DNA of 64,000 bases from positions 248,001 through 312,000 of the forward strand of contig WTXI01000026.1 of assembly GCA_022376515.1 (NCBI GenBank), read 5' to 3'. Origin of the DNA: Lactifluus volemus (lineage: Eukaryota; Basidiomycota; Agaricomycetes; Russulales; Russulaceae). A program made the translations under genes and the position numbers. This document shows, in pieces, positions 23,945-34,261 of this stretch (position 1 is the stretch's first letter; each line of letters opens with the position of its first letter). Under the pieces are notes generated by a model. That model searched no databases, was not told the DNA's origin, and saw nothing but the letters and a program-made list of their open reading frames with translations.

Positions 23945-24049
23945 AATGAAATGAAGAGAGGGCGAAGGGAGGTGTGTGGATGAGGTTGACATGTTATTTA
24001 TCCGTATTTCGGAAAGCTAGTCAAGCGTTTGCTATTGGTGAATTACGTT

Positions 24050-24230
24050 CCGCTTGATTTCCGTGATTTCCGTGATTCCGTGATTTCCGAAGCAAATCTA
24101 AAGTCACACCCGTAGAGGCTAAACGCATTTCGTGATCGCCCTGAAAAAGAAAAGAGTTTCTTGGCAGGGCGAGCTAAGCACTTCCAGCATCCCTTTAAAC
24201 GGGTCATCCGGTTAGTGTTGCCGCCAGTCC
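24050..24230 (-). repeat. Array-unit boundary repeat
   Basis: Copy of the sequence at 20040-20235 and 28200-28490. It starts with iterated TTTCCGTGAT and includes a short, decayed end of the gene tail seen at 28.3 kb. Confidence 0.6.
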
Positions 24231-24299
24231 CAACTCGGACCGGACCGAAATCGAGCTCAACCCGCGGTGTGTGGAACATTGATTAGTAATATTTTCCCA

Positions 24300-25382
24300 C
24301 TACACAAACGATGCCCGTTTCGAGTCTCCGTATGTGAAGCTACTCCGCGAACACTACACTAGCCAGGCCGAAAGGAGGTCACGTCCATCGGATGGCCCGC
24401 TTACGTTCCTCGACTATTGTGCCGCCAAGACGGCAGAGGAAACTTCTCGGGCTCGCGCAACTTTACCTGACACAAGTTGGGAGAGATCGCTTTTACTTGG
24501 TCATTTAGACTGGTTAGCAAATGGTGGTGAGTATTTTTTTTTTTCTACTTGAGCTTTTCCTAAACGCACCCCCCTCTCAGTGATTGGGCCACTTATGGAA
24601 GGAAACGATGTCGAGAAGCTCAGGACGCTGAATGCTCTGTTTGATCGTGTCACCGGACTCCCCAAGCTTGTTAACGCATTCAAATCATTCGTTACTGTAG
24701 GTCACGCATCCACCGTGGCTCACATGTTTCTCATCTATTCATAGGCCAATGTCGCTGACATTGTATGCAACGTTAGTAAAGACGAGGAGATGATAGCGAC
24801 TACTCACGTTCAACTCAAATGCCTCGCTGGTCCTCTCCTTTCCCGCCTCCTTGTCCCTAACCCAAGACTTTCGATATGCGCTGCACGATGCATTTTCTAA
24901 TGGGTTCAAAAAGCGCCACAACAGGCCTGGGGAGATGATTGCTCACCATATTGACAAGCTTTTGCGCAAGGGTCAGGGCTCTTCCAGCGATGAGGTATTC
25001 AATGAACAGCTCGATGCCACCCTTGGTTTGTACCGCTTTACAGCAGACAAGGATGTCTTCTGCGTGTTCTATCATCGCGCTTTGGCAAAAGCAGCTCCTA
25101 CTTGGCCGTAGCGCAAGCGACAATGCGGAAAAGGCGATGCTTAAAAAACTCAAACAGGGTGCGTATCTCAGCACAAGCATCATTTCTTGGAGAATCAACA
25201 CACTTCCTGTGACAGAATATGACCCTGAATTTGGTATGGGCGACCATATGTTTCGAGACCTCGCCTTGTTACGCGACGCAATGGCGGAGTACCATGCACA
25301 CCTTGGGCCTGAGCATGCGATAGAGCAGAAGCTCACCACAATGGTCCTACAACAGAGTTTTTGGCTGTTCTCTTCAGGCTAA
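24300..25382 (+). pseudogene. Cullin-4-like pseudogene, truncated at both ends
   Basis: Cullin scaffolds assemble RING E3 ubiquitin ligases. Plus-strand exons give cullin-repeat helices (VEKLRTLNALFDRVTGLPKL) and then the central block GFKKRHNRPGEMIAHHIDKL. Next come LGLYRFTADKDVFCVFYHRA and LGRSASDNAEKAMLKKLK, followed after a good GT-AG intron by EYDPEFGMGDHMFRDLAL and KLTTMVLQQSFW. These are hallmarks of Cul4. The N-terminus and the whole winged-helix/neddylation C-terminus are missing. The frame is broken at least twice, near 24830 and in an A-run near 25090. Retained introns show a DNA-level, not RNA-mediated, copy. Confidence 0.85.
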
Positions 25383-25494
25383 CATGGGGAATTAAGGGAT
25401 TTGCTTAACAGCATGGACGAAAAATGGGAATAGGACTTCAAATTGTAATTTACTGCTATAGTTGACTGGCCCGTGTGAAATCCTTGTGTCTGCA

Positions 25495-25531
25495 ATCGAG
25501 TTACACCGGTGTGCACCGGTGTGAACTCGAT
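25495..25531. repeat. 37-bp near-perfect palindrome
   Basis: ATCGAGTT and AACTCGAT flank two copies of CACCGGTG, forming an almost perfect dyad in the gap after the cullin fragment. No gene context explains it. Confidence 0.8.
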
Positions 25532-25589
25532 TTTTCGAGTTGCGTCTGAGTTGACACACCGGACTGGACCGCGGCAACACTACTGTACA

Positions 25590-25944
25590 TCCGGTCATGG
25601 CTGGTGACTTCCAAAAACCGTAGGTGGCGCAAGATCTCATCGATTCACTCAGCAAAATGTACTTAAGATCTATAATAATAACATTTTCTATATGCACATA
25701 TAAGAGAATCCCACCCATATCAGCCTTCCACCGCTCGGCCATTGCGGTATCAAACTTGTCCATTTGTGAGATCACATCTTCAAACTTCAAAGGAGGGTCA
25801 TCGCCATCTCGATGATTTGGAGAATGGATAGGTTAGAGAGAGAATGGTATGATATGTGGTTTGGACATCCACACCCTTAAGGCCTTTACCACGGCCCCCT
25901 TTCCTCACCGTGATTGACGGGCTCACCAGCGACACTCGGATCCA
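25590..25944 (-). pseudogene. Gene-tail fragment joined to 5' part of a type I DUF6535 gene
   Basis: 25590-25680 repeats the array-boundary tail seen at 20.15 kb. From about 25690 it turns into the 'ERWKADMGG' exon and first exon (MD-start at 25944) of the type I gene, with gaps. It has the same organisation as 21503-21845, so each type II gene in the array is followed by a stub of a type I gene. Confidence 0.65.
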
Positions 25945-26117
25945 TGAAAAGTGGACGAGCTAAAGACGTATTCCTATTATGTAATCGTTACTACCCAGGA
26001 AGTATATGGAACACGAAAACAAAGTTAATTGATAAAATAGAACTGCGCTTGACAAGGAATCTTCACATAGAACATAAATTCGGACCTCTTCTGTACTACG
26101 TCCTGAGTATAGAAGAA

Positions 26118-28101
26118 TCAAATGAAAGCAATCGAGCCTTTGGGTAGCAGGTCTTTAAACTCAACCTCCAAAGCATTGACCAGCTCCAATGTGGCCAATT
26201 CGACAGCCCTCTGAAATGCCAATATCGGCAGTTTAGACAATTGTTGATCTGGGGAACCGCGTCCTGAGTTTATACTAAACCGATTCAAATTCAAGCCAAA
26301 GCGTACCTTCTGCCTTCACCTCACCTACATCTCTCATCACTTCAGCCAATTTTTCGGCGAACTTACGTTGGGCATCGGGTGAGAATTCTTCGCGGTCCGA
26401 CTTATCGCAAAGTTTTACAAGCGTCTTCCGGATGGCCTCAAGATCTTCATAAGACAGCTTCTCCATAAGCGGGATGAGGGAGCGGACGCTCGATATGAAC
26501 TCTGTCACGATGAGGAGCCTCCTGTCGCCAGGCCCATGGTGGAGATGATGCCGCCGCTCGCCAACTATGGCATCAAGTACTTGAGAAGCTGTTGGGTGCC
26601 TGTCGAAGTCCTTTTTATTGTCAAATCGTGCAAGGAGCGCGTGTTCCACGATCGCGAGGGCGCTCAACGCTTCCAAAGCAATTGCGGGATCGTGATCTCG
26701 CGATAGGTGCCTCAGTTTCCCGCAGGTAGCTATAGGCAAGTATGTCGTCAGATCTGCAGATGCCTTTGAGATTTCCCCGATCGCACGCGCGCAGGTGATT
26801 GCGCGCTGTCGCCGTAATCCTTTGTCCATGCTTATGTCGGCGTCGACGCAAGAAGTCAAGAGTAGGTCAAGATGGGGGGAGAGTTGAGGATCGTCAGGAT
26901 CGTTCATCTGCTTGTTAAGTAGAGATCTGATATTTTGAATACGGTAAGATTTCTTGCCACCTCGCAGATAACCAGGGATTGCATCCACAAAGGTTTCTAA
27001 TTGACTATCGTCGCTACATGAGGTGAGCGCCGACTTGAGAGCCTTTTCGTCAATTTGCAGTTCCTCATCGTCCTTCGCTACGTCCACCAGATGGTTGTAA
27101 TAGCCCTTGCGTACATTTTCTCGGAGCGGCTGAATTGTGGCCTGAATCCTCTTGGAACAGGAAAATAACCATAGGGCACCGATACTGATATAGTGTACCG
27201 TGTACCAAATCGACGAGGTTAGTGGTGTCTGGTAAGGACATTGATAGTAAAGCACGGGGAATGCGGTGAGGAAAATGTATACGGCGCCGAAGATGCAGAC
27301 AGTCACAAGGATGACAGTTGCGACTTCGTCATTGATGGCGAAAAGGAACTCGACGAGGCCAGCAAAGAAAAGGAAGATTGCTGCGTGCATCATGAGAGAG
27401 ATGTTCTCGACCACCCAGCGGGTACGAAAGCTCTTCACGCCATCGAAGAGGTAAGTGCGAGTCCGGACGCAACGCATTGGCGTTGTATCGGTGTGAGCGA
27501 GTCGAAAGTATCTGCGGGTCCACTGTTGCACAAGTGTGGCTAGGAGGGCACAGGAGAGACTGAGACAGAGGCTGAGGAACCACAGGATATTCACACGGAC
27601 GGCATGACGTGGGGGTCGAAACGTGTCATCTGTGGTCGGAGGGGTGACGAGTTGTACGCCATTGGAGATTGCAGCAAGTTGCTGTGTAGCTTGCCGAAGA
27701 AGTTGTGCGGTAACCGCGCTGGAATCAGGTTGAAGTAGCTTGATGCTTTCGAGGACGAATGCGGCAACTGTCACAGAGAAAACACCGGTCTAAGCACCGT
27801 TTTGTTCAGGTAACTGAGGGTCATTGAAGGCGATCTTAGTATACTCACATATATAAGGATTCCGTCCATATCAGCCTTCCAGCGCTTAACCATGGCAGTA
27901 TCATGCTCGTTGGCTTTCAAGATACAAAGAGCCCACATCTTCGAAGAAGGGTCGGCGCTGTCTGGGCGATCTGCCGCCAGTGCGTGTACGGTTTTAGTGC
28001 GGGAATACTGGTAAGGGGTCAATAACCCAAACCAACTCACCATGAGCTCCAGGTACGGTTCCTTTTTCCGCGTCTCGGTCGGTCTTACTGGTAGAATCCA
28101 T
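26118..28101 (-). CDS. DUF6535 membrane protein, type II, copy 3 (intact)
   Basis: The exons begin at the ATG at 28101 (MDSTSKTDRDAEKGTV). The second exon carries DTAMVKRWKADMDGILIY. A 499-residue open stretch then covers TGVFSVTVAAFVLESIKLL, the VNILWFLSLCLSLSCALLA helix, VRTRTYLFDG, the MHAAIFLFFAGLVEFLFA helix and the LETFVDAIPGYLRG region. A final exon after a GTACGC donor ends at 26118 (VNALEVEFKDLLPK). No frame break is seen. It is the best-preserved type II member and the reference for the broken copy at 22-24 kb. Confidence 0.85.
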
Positions 28102-28325
28102 AAGGAAATGAAGAGAGGGCGAAGGGGTGTGTGTGGATGAGGTTGAGATGCTATTTATTCGTATTCCGGAAGGCTAGTCAGGGCATTCTCTATTGGTGAA
28201 TTACCTTCCACCTGATTTCCGTGGTTTCCAAAGCGCAGGACAATCAGCCCAAAGTGACACCCGGAGAGGTTAAATGGGTCACAGTGATCGCCCTTAAAAA
28301 GAAAAGAGTTTCTCGGCAGGGACAT

Positions 28326-29850
28326 CTAGAGAGGCACTTGGCACAACCGTAGTTCGCTTTCAAAGGGTTTGACGCATCTCTTCCATTTTTGACGTTCCTT
28401 TTCCAGCTCTTCCACCGACATCCCTTCAAACGGGTCATAGCCGGCGACTTCCAAAAGCCGTATGTGGCGCAAGATGTCGTCGGTGCCTCCCCTCCCGGAA
28501 GATCATGGCTAGGCCCCACAGCCCTCTTCACCACACTGCTCCCACTCCACAGTCACCTGTTATCGTGACCTCACCCTCTGCCCACACTCCACCACCACAG
28601 GCCTACGGAGTCTATGTAGCCGAGCGTGTCTTTGGTTTTTGTAATCATGCTGCACCGTGACTTTATAAATTTGGATTCAAAAAAAAAAAGTCGTCGGTGC
28701 CCTCAGGCCCGAAATGCAAAGCGGGTATTACTGTGGAAATCCCGGTTCAGCGCGCCACTCTTGCGTGGGTTGTTCGACCAATCATGATCTGCGACGAGAC
28801 CATCAAAGGTAAAGTCGCCCTGACACATGCCGATACCATTCCGAAGGGAGCAAACTGCAAGGTGTGCCTTTTCTGGCACATGGCTCAAGTTCTCCACTAG
28901 CAGCCTCTGGGAAGTAACGGGGCCGGCAATCAGTCCGGAGAAGGGAGAGAGAAAGAACGAAGGACACCCACCTTCCATTGTGATATGCTCTCTTCGAGGG
29001 CACTTTTATGGCCTGACCACCTCTCGACGCGGGTGCGGTCAAGGTGCGTTGTCTATTCCCTTGTTCGAATTCTCCAACTACTTGACCCAAAAGTCATCTA
29101 GCAACCGATATGCAGCCTGAATTTCTTTCAGTGAAAGATCAATATTCTTCAAGACGTCGACACCGAGTGCCAGGCTTTGAATCAACTAATTTGAAAAAAA
29201 AAACAGATAATTGAACTTATGACTACCAGTGTTAAAGATAGAACGTGCCTTCCTTAACGATGCACTTGAACTGCCTGCACGTACCCGTCTTGAACAATAT
29301 TTTGAGTTGCAGCGCCTCTCCGCGCAGCCGGCGCGTCATCTCTAGCAATGCTAGGAGAGCCTCTAGCGCACCATTTTGGAACCACATGCGTTCCACCAAA
29401 GCGAGCGTAGCTATGTGCAAACTCACGGCTCGCCTGCAAAAACCCGACGTAGTCGGCGCGGGCAGATGCGCTGACCTCATAATAGCCAACCAGTGCACGA
29501 GGGAGATGGTTATCGGGGTCAGTCGAGGACGATGGTAACTTCCGAAGGCTGGAGCGAAGAATCTTCCACGTATAGTACGTTCTTCTTCCAAGTGATACAC
29601 GACTTTCGCAGAGCCACAGCGAGACCGGGCTATAAACAGCGTTATTTTTTGTTCTTTCATAACAACGTGTAATGATGAGCCACGAACGGAATCTCGGGGC
29701 ATGGTATGCGGCTTGAGCGACAACGGAAAACTTGCGAAAAGATACCATATACGGGCTTATTCGGATTCTTTTGAGCGTTAGCGTTGAGAAAGGTTTAGAT
29801 CCACGAGTTTGTTGCGGAAAGAGGCTGTCGATCGGCGCAGTCGAAGCCAT
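28326..29850 (-). pseudogene. Unrecognised gene, interrupted by a retroposon
   Basis: Starts at the ATG at 29850. Protein-like exons follow, with VERMWFQNGALEALLALLEM, then (after an intron with a long T-run) LGVDVLKNIDLSLKEIQAAY, then SHVPEKAHLAVCSLRNGIGM and a last exon HFGPEGTDD...ILRHIRLLEVAGYDPFEG ending at 28326. The last exon is split by a 202-bp insertion at 28488-28689. The frame also changes at least once before it. I recognise no family. Its upstream region is shared, back to back, with the F-box gene at 30184. Confidence 0.5.
28476..28701 (+). mobile_element. Poly(A) retroposon or retrocopy, 202 bp, with 12-bp target duplication
   Basis: GTCGTCGGTGCC occurs at 28476-28487 and again at 28690-28701. 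Between them lie 202 bp ending in 11 A's. The related sequence at 20.2 kb runs straight through the corresponding site, giving an empty-site comparison. The insert contains a short frame starting ATGGCTAGGCCCC (about 51 codons) and ends TTTATAAATTTGGATTC before the A-run. I see no tRNA-like A/B boxes. Poly(A) plus a long target duplication indicates LINE-type retrotransposition of a short transcript or SINE. Confidence 0.85.
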
Positions 29851-29883
29851 GCAGAAAAATTGTGGGACTCAGCACAGGGGCCC

Positions 29884-29891
29884 ATATAAAG
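29884..29891 (+). promoter_or_regulatory. TATA box upstream of first F-box gene
   Basis: CATATAAAGGC, conserved at the same relative place upstream of the second F-box gene (32401). It lies about 290 bp before the ATG at 30184, within a back-to-back intergenic region. Confidence 0.5.
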
Positions 29892-30183
29892 GCAGTGCTC
29901 GGATTGTCAGAAAGCTCTAGAACATCCTGGACTTTGTGGTAGATCGCCCTTGTTGTGTAAATTACACGAGGAATGAGCTGGAATGTGGTGGGCGGGTTGT
30001 TTCCCAGGCTCGGGTAGTCGCGTTGGTAACACGCGCCTCTCAGTCCAATAACTACGCCTTAGCCTTTTCCGTTATCATCACATTCTTCGATGAACCCTCA
30101 TATGTACATCGAAAATACAGACACTGTTTCAAAAGGATTCGAGTTCGTAAGCACAGTTCAAAAACGGGGTTCGTGTTCAAGTT

Positions 30184-31635
30184 ATGAGGTCTTCGTACAA
30201 CGACCACTCATTGTGTGGTGCAGGTCATATTTTACCTGTTACATTCGGGGCGATTCCAGATGATATCCTACTAGATATCTTCGATTTCTTCCTCCAAGGT
30301 ATAGAACCCTTTTCGTACTATCGGGCGAAGAGATGGAATAGGCTCGTGCACGTGTGTAAAAGATGGCGATACCTCGTGTTTGCATCCCCACTCCGTCTCG
30401 ACCTGTGCCTTTACTGTAAAGGACGTACTCCAGTTATGGAGACCTTGGATGTCTGGCCCCCCCTGCCCATCGAAATATCGTCATACAATCTGAGTCCTAA
30501 CATCCTTGCTGCACTCGAGCATCGCGACCGCGTACGCAGGGTTTCGTTCCATAGAATACCACAGAACCGTTTGGCCAAATTGATGCTGGAGCCATTTCCG
30601 GCACTGGAACGTCTCTCTCTTGAGACGGATCCTGAGATGAATGAAAATCCGCCGGCGCTTCCCAGTTCGTTTTTAGGTGGATCCGCCCCACGCCTACAGA
30701 GTCTATCCTTGTCGAACATTTCACTTCCGACATTACCTCAACTTCTTTCTTCCTCCAACGACCTTGTAGATCTCTCCCTTCAAAAAATCCCGTATGGTGG
30801 TTACATCTCACCTGAGGCGATGGCCACATGTCTCTGTGCCTTGACTAGGCTCACGAACCTCCGCATCCGTTTCAGTTTCAACTGTCTGGGTTCTCGCCAC
30901 CGCCCTAGTCCCAAAACCCAAGGTCAATCTCCGCTGACACGCACCGTCCTCGCCTCTCTCACAAAGTTCGAGTTCTATGGTGACAGCAGGTACTTGGAGT
31001 ACCTTGTAGCCGGAATCGATGCTCCCGTACTCAAAGTTGTCGATATATCACCCACCGATGTAGCACTCTCCAGCTCCCTCATTTTTGACATCCAGAACCT
31101 TACTCGGTCCATCGATCATTCACCAACCCTCATGTCATATAATCAAGCGAAGATGGTCCTCAGCTATAGACATGTGGAGATCAGGCTTCTTCCAACAATG
31201 AAGACACATCACGATGAATTCTTTTTGGCAATTCGATTCAACGATGCAAACTTTCAACTCCCGTCTATATGCAGCCACTTTTCGTTCCTGCTGTCCGGGG
31301 TTGAACGGCTCCATATTGAGGGACGGTGGACACCATCTGTGCAGGCTGACATGGTCGACGCCAGATGGCTGGACCTTTTTAGCCCATTCATTTCTGTCCA
31401 GACCCTGCAGATATCTCGTAGGGTGATACCATTCATCGTGCCGGAGCTGGAAGGGCTCAGTGTGGAATTAGCGACAAAGGTATTACCAGCATTAGGCGAT
31501 CTTTACCTAGAGGAAGATTTGAAGTATCCGCCACTGGCGTCTGGATGGGAGCAGAGAGGGATCGAGAGATTCATAACCGCACGTCAATGTTCTAATCACC
31601 CTGTCGCTGTCCACTACTTAGAGGTGTCATCGTAA
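30184..31635 (+). CDS. F-box/LRR-like protein, copy 1
   Basis: F-box proteins recruit substrates to SCF ubiquitin ligases. A single exon of 483 residues begins MRSSYNDHS. The F-box core lies at residues 22-70 (IPDDILLDIFDF, then RAKRWNRLVHVCKRWRYLVF). It is followed by the basidiomycete 'ALEHRDRVRRVS' element and leucine-rich repeats (LQSLSLSNISLPTLPQLL, LVDLSLQKIPYGG, ALTRLTNLRI). It ends HYLEVSS. No intron and no frame break. Highly similar to 32773-34260 with a shared promoter region, so this is a recent tandem duplicate. The substrate is unknown. Confidence 0.88.
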   Translation: MRSSYNDHSLCGAGHILPVTFGAIPDDILLDIFDFFLQGIEPFSYYRAKRWNRLVHVCKRWRYLVFASPLRLDLCLYCKGRTPVMETLDVWPPLPIEISSYNLSPNILAALEHRDRVRRVSFHRIPQNRLAKLMLEPFPALERLSLETDPEMNENPPALPSSFLGGSAPRLQSLSLSNISLPTLPQLLSSSNDLVDLSLQKIPYGGYISPEAMATCLCALTRLTNLRIRFSFNCLGSRHRPSPKTQGQSPLTRTVLASLTKFEFYGDSRYLEYLVAGIDAPVLKVVDISPTDVALSSSLIFDIQNLTRSIDHSPTLMSYNQAKMVLSYRHVEIRLLPTMKTHHDEFFLAIRFNDANFQLPSICSHFSFLLSGVERLHIEGRWTPSVQADMVDARWLDLFSPFISVQTLQISRRVIPFIVPELEGLSVELATKVLPALGDLYLEEDLKYPPLASGWEQRGIERFITARQCSNHPVAVHYLEVSS

Positions 31636-31639
31636 TATT

Positions 31640-31879
31640 AGGAGAAATGACGGCTCAGGTAACTGCAGTTCTTTTTTTGGTTCCATTAAAGCTCAGCGTT
31701 GTCTACAACCCCGGTCACTTCTACCTACACTCGTTGAATTATCCTTTAAACCCGTTGATCCTATGTGCGCCATGCTCTATTGGTGTGTATATAGCTCATA
31801 CCCATCATGATGTTGTACTATTAATAGATTATATGAATTTCAGGAAAGCCGTGTCTGGTAGATACTGCCTGAGTGTGCC
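31640..31879. other. 3' flank of F-box gene, nothing supported
   Basis: Short noncoding stretch resembling 34262-34345 downstream of the second F-box gene in its first part. Confidence 0.4.
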
Positions 31880-32240
31880 CCACTTATCATCTCAAGCTGA
31901 TGATACCTTTGCAGAGAATCTGTAAGGCAGGAATGTCGCAAGGTCTGCAGACGCATTTGAGATTTCCCCGATCGCACACGCGCAGCTGATCGCGCGTTGC
32001 CGCCGTAATACTTTGTCTTAATACTTTGTCTATGCTTCCGTCTGGTAGACGCAAGAAGTCAAGAGCAGACCAATATGGAGAAAGGCTGTCAGGATCGTTC
32101 ATTACCTTGTTAAGTAGAGTGAGGATATTCTCAACACTGCACGGTCAGGTTTCGGGCCACCTCGCAAATAACCAGGGATTGCATCCACAAAGGTTTCCAA
32201 TTGGCTATCCGAGTCACTGCTACACGAGGTGAGGGCCGGC
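31880..32240 (-). pseudogene. Internal fragment of a type II DUF6535 gene
   Basis: On the minus strand it matches the region around LETFVDAIPGYL to RRQRAIT..RAIGEIS of the type II genes, with gaps and a tandem repeat of CTTTGTC at about 32025. Both ends are abrupt. It replaces the body of the back-to-back gene in the second F-box unit. Confidence 0.75.
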
Positions 32241-32269
32241 CAAACGGGTGACCGTAACGAGCTTATTTG

Positions 32270-32470
32270 GAGCCTTTTTGAGCGTTAGCGTTGAGAAAGG
32301 TTTAGATCTGCGAGTTGGTTGCGAAACGAGCCTGCCGATCGGCGGAGAATTGTACTTTGTCGTGGGGCTCAGCCCGGGGCCCGGGCCGACTCGACTCGGA
32401 TATAAAGGCATTCACTCAGATTGTCGGAAAGCTATAAAGCATCCTGGACTTGCAAGTTACCAGGCACGAG
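32270..32470 (+). repeat. Duplicate of the F-box upstream region
   Basis: Diverged copy of 29762-30000, including a TATA box (GGATATAAAGGC, TATA at 32401), the downstream 'atcctggact' block and 'aggaatg.gctggaatgtggtgggcggg'. Confidence 0.75.
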
Positions 32471-32772
32471 GAATGCGCTGGAATGTGGTGGGCGGGTGTG
32501 GTCATAGTATGCACAGCCTCTCTGTCTCTCGTGGTATGTACAGGGAGTGAAATGAAATGACGTTTGTGATCTGACGTCGCTCAGGTACTAGCCGTCGTAT
32601 TCCACCTCCTAATCAGTGTCACGATTCCATAACCAATAAAAGGCGGTACCCGAGTCAGGGGGTAGGGATAGTACCCCTCTGTTGGCATCACATTCTTCCA
32701 TGGGCACAGGCACTATTTCGATAGAATTCGAGTTCTTCAGCACGGTCCAAAAACGGGGTTTGTGTTCAAGTC

Positions 32773-34260
32773 ATGAGTTCTTCTCACAACGATCACTTAT
32801 TTTGTGGTGCAGGTCACATTTTACCACGTGTTACAATCGGGGCGATTCCAGACGATATCTTACTAGAAATATTTGATTTCGTCCTCCAGGGTATAAAAGA
32901 TTATTCCGAGTCATACCACTATTATCGGGCGAAGAGATGGAATAGGCTCGTGCACGTGTGCAAAAGATGGCGATACCTCGTTTTTGCATCCCCACTCCGT
33001 CTCGACCTGCGCCTTTTCTGTTCAGGAAGAACTCCAGTGAGGGAGACGTTGGATGTCTGGCCCCCTCTGCCCATCGAAATATCGACATGCGATTGGGATG
33101 CTAATATCGTTGCTGCACTCGAGCACCGCGACCGCGTACGCAGGGTTGGGCTCGATAAAATACCACGGAACCAGTTGGCCGGATTGATGCCGGAGCCATT
33201 TCCGGCACTGGAACATCTCTCTCTTGCGACAACGTTTGAAATTGCGCTTGTGTTTCAGGACTTTCCGCTTCCCAGTACGTTTTTAGGTGGATCCGCCCCA
33301 CGCCTACAGAGTCTCTCTTTGTCGAACATTTCACTTCCGACACTACCCCAACTTCTTTCTTCCACCTATGACCTTGTAGATCTCTCCCTTCATCAAATCC
33401 CGTGTGGTGGTTACATTTCACCTGAGGTGATGGCAACATGTCTCTGTGCCTTGACTAGGCTCACAAACCTGGACATCAGTTTCAGTCACTGCTGTCTGGG
33501 CAGCCCTAGTTCCAAAACCCAAGGTCCATCTCCGCTGAAACGCACCGTCCTCGCCTCTCTTGCCAAATTCGGGTTCTATGGTGACACCAGGTACTTGGAG
33601 TACCTCGTAGCTGGAATCGTTGCTCCCGTACTCAAAGTTGTCGATATATCACTCGTCGATTTCGATTTCAGACTCTCCAACTCCCCCACTGACATCCGGA
33701 ACCTCATTCGGTTCATCGATCATTCACCAACCCTCACGTTATTTAATCGAGCGGAGATGATCCTCAGCCTTAACCATGTGGTGATCATGCTTCTTCCAAC
33801 AACGAAAACACATCACGACAGTTTCCGTTTGGAAATCCAATACAAACTTGAAGAGGCAAGTTTGCAACTCCCGATTATGGCACACATATGCAGCCACTTT
33901 TCGTTCTTGCTATCCGGGATTGAGCGGCTCCATATTAAGGAAATGTTGACACCACCTGTGCCGGCCGACATAGACGACGCCAAATGGCTGGAAGTATTTC
34001 GCCCGTTCGCTTATGTCCAGTCCCTGCAGATATCTCGTAAGGCGATACCATCCATCGTGCTGGCTCTGGAAGGGCTCAGTGTGGAATTAGCGACAAAAGT
34101 ATTACCGGCATTGGGGGATCTTTACCTAGAGGAACATTTGAAGTATCCGCCACTGGCATCTGGTCCGGAGCAGAAAGGGATCGAGAGATTCTTAACCGCA
34201 CGTCAATGTTCTAATCACCCTGTCACTGTCCACTACTTGGAGGTGTCATCGCAATATTAG
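32773..34260 (+). CDS. F-box/LRR-like protein, copy 2
   Basis: A single 495-residue exon from the ATG at 32773 (MSSSHNDHL). It has the same architecture as copy 1: F-box IPDDILLEIFDF...VCKRWRYLVF, EHRDRVRRVG, and LRRs including RLQSLSLSNISLPTLPQL. It differs from copy 1 by many substitutions and a few in-frame indels, for example the YSESYHYY insertion near residue 44. The maintained frame shows that both copies have been under selection since duplication. It ends VHYLEVSSQY. Confidence 0.88.
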   Translation: MSSSHNDHLFCGAGHILPRVTIGAIPDDILLEIFDFVLQGIKDYSESYHYYRAKRWNRLVHVCKRWRYLVFASPLRLDLRLFCSGRTPVRETLDVWPPLPIEISTCDWDANIVAALEHRDRVRRVGLDKIPRNQLAGLMPEPFPALEHLSLATTFEIALVFQDFPLPSTFLGGSAPRLQSLSLSNISLPTLPQLLSSTYDLVDLSLHQIPCGGYISPEVMATCLCALTRLTNLDISFSHCCLGSPSSKTQGPSPLKRTVLASLAKFGFYGDTRYLEYLVAGIVAPVLKVVDISLVDFDFRLSNSPTDIRNLIRFIDHSPTLTLFNRAEMILSLNHVVIMLLPTTKTHHDSFRLEIQYKLEEASLQLPIMAHICSHFSFLLSGIERLHIKEMLTPPVPADIDDAKWLEVFRPFAYVQSLQISRKAIPSIVLALEGLSVELATKVLPALGDLYLEEHLKYPPLASGPEQKGIERFLTARQCSNHPVTVHYLEVSSQY

Positions 34261-34261
34261 G

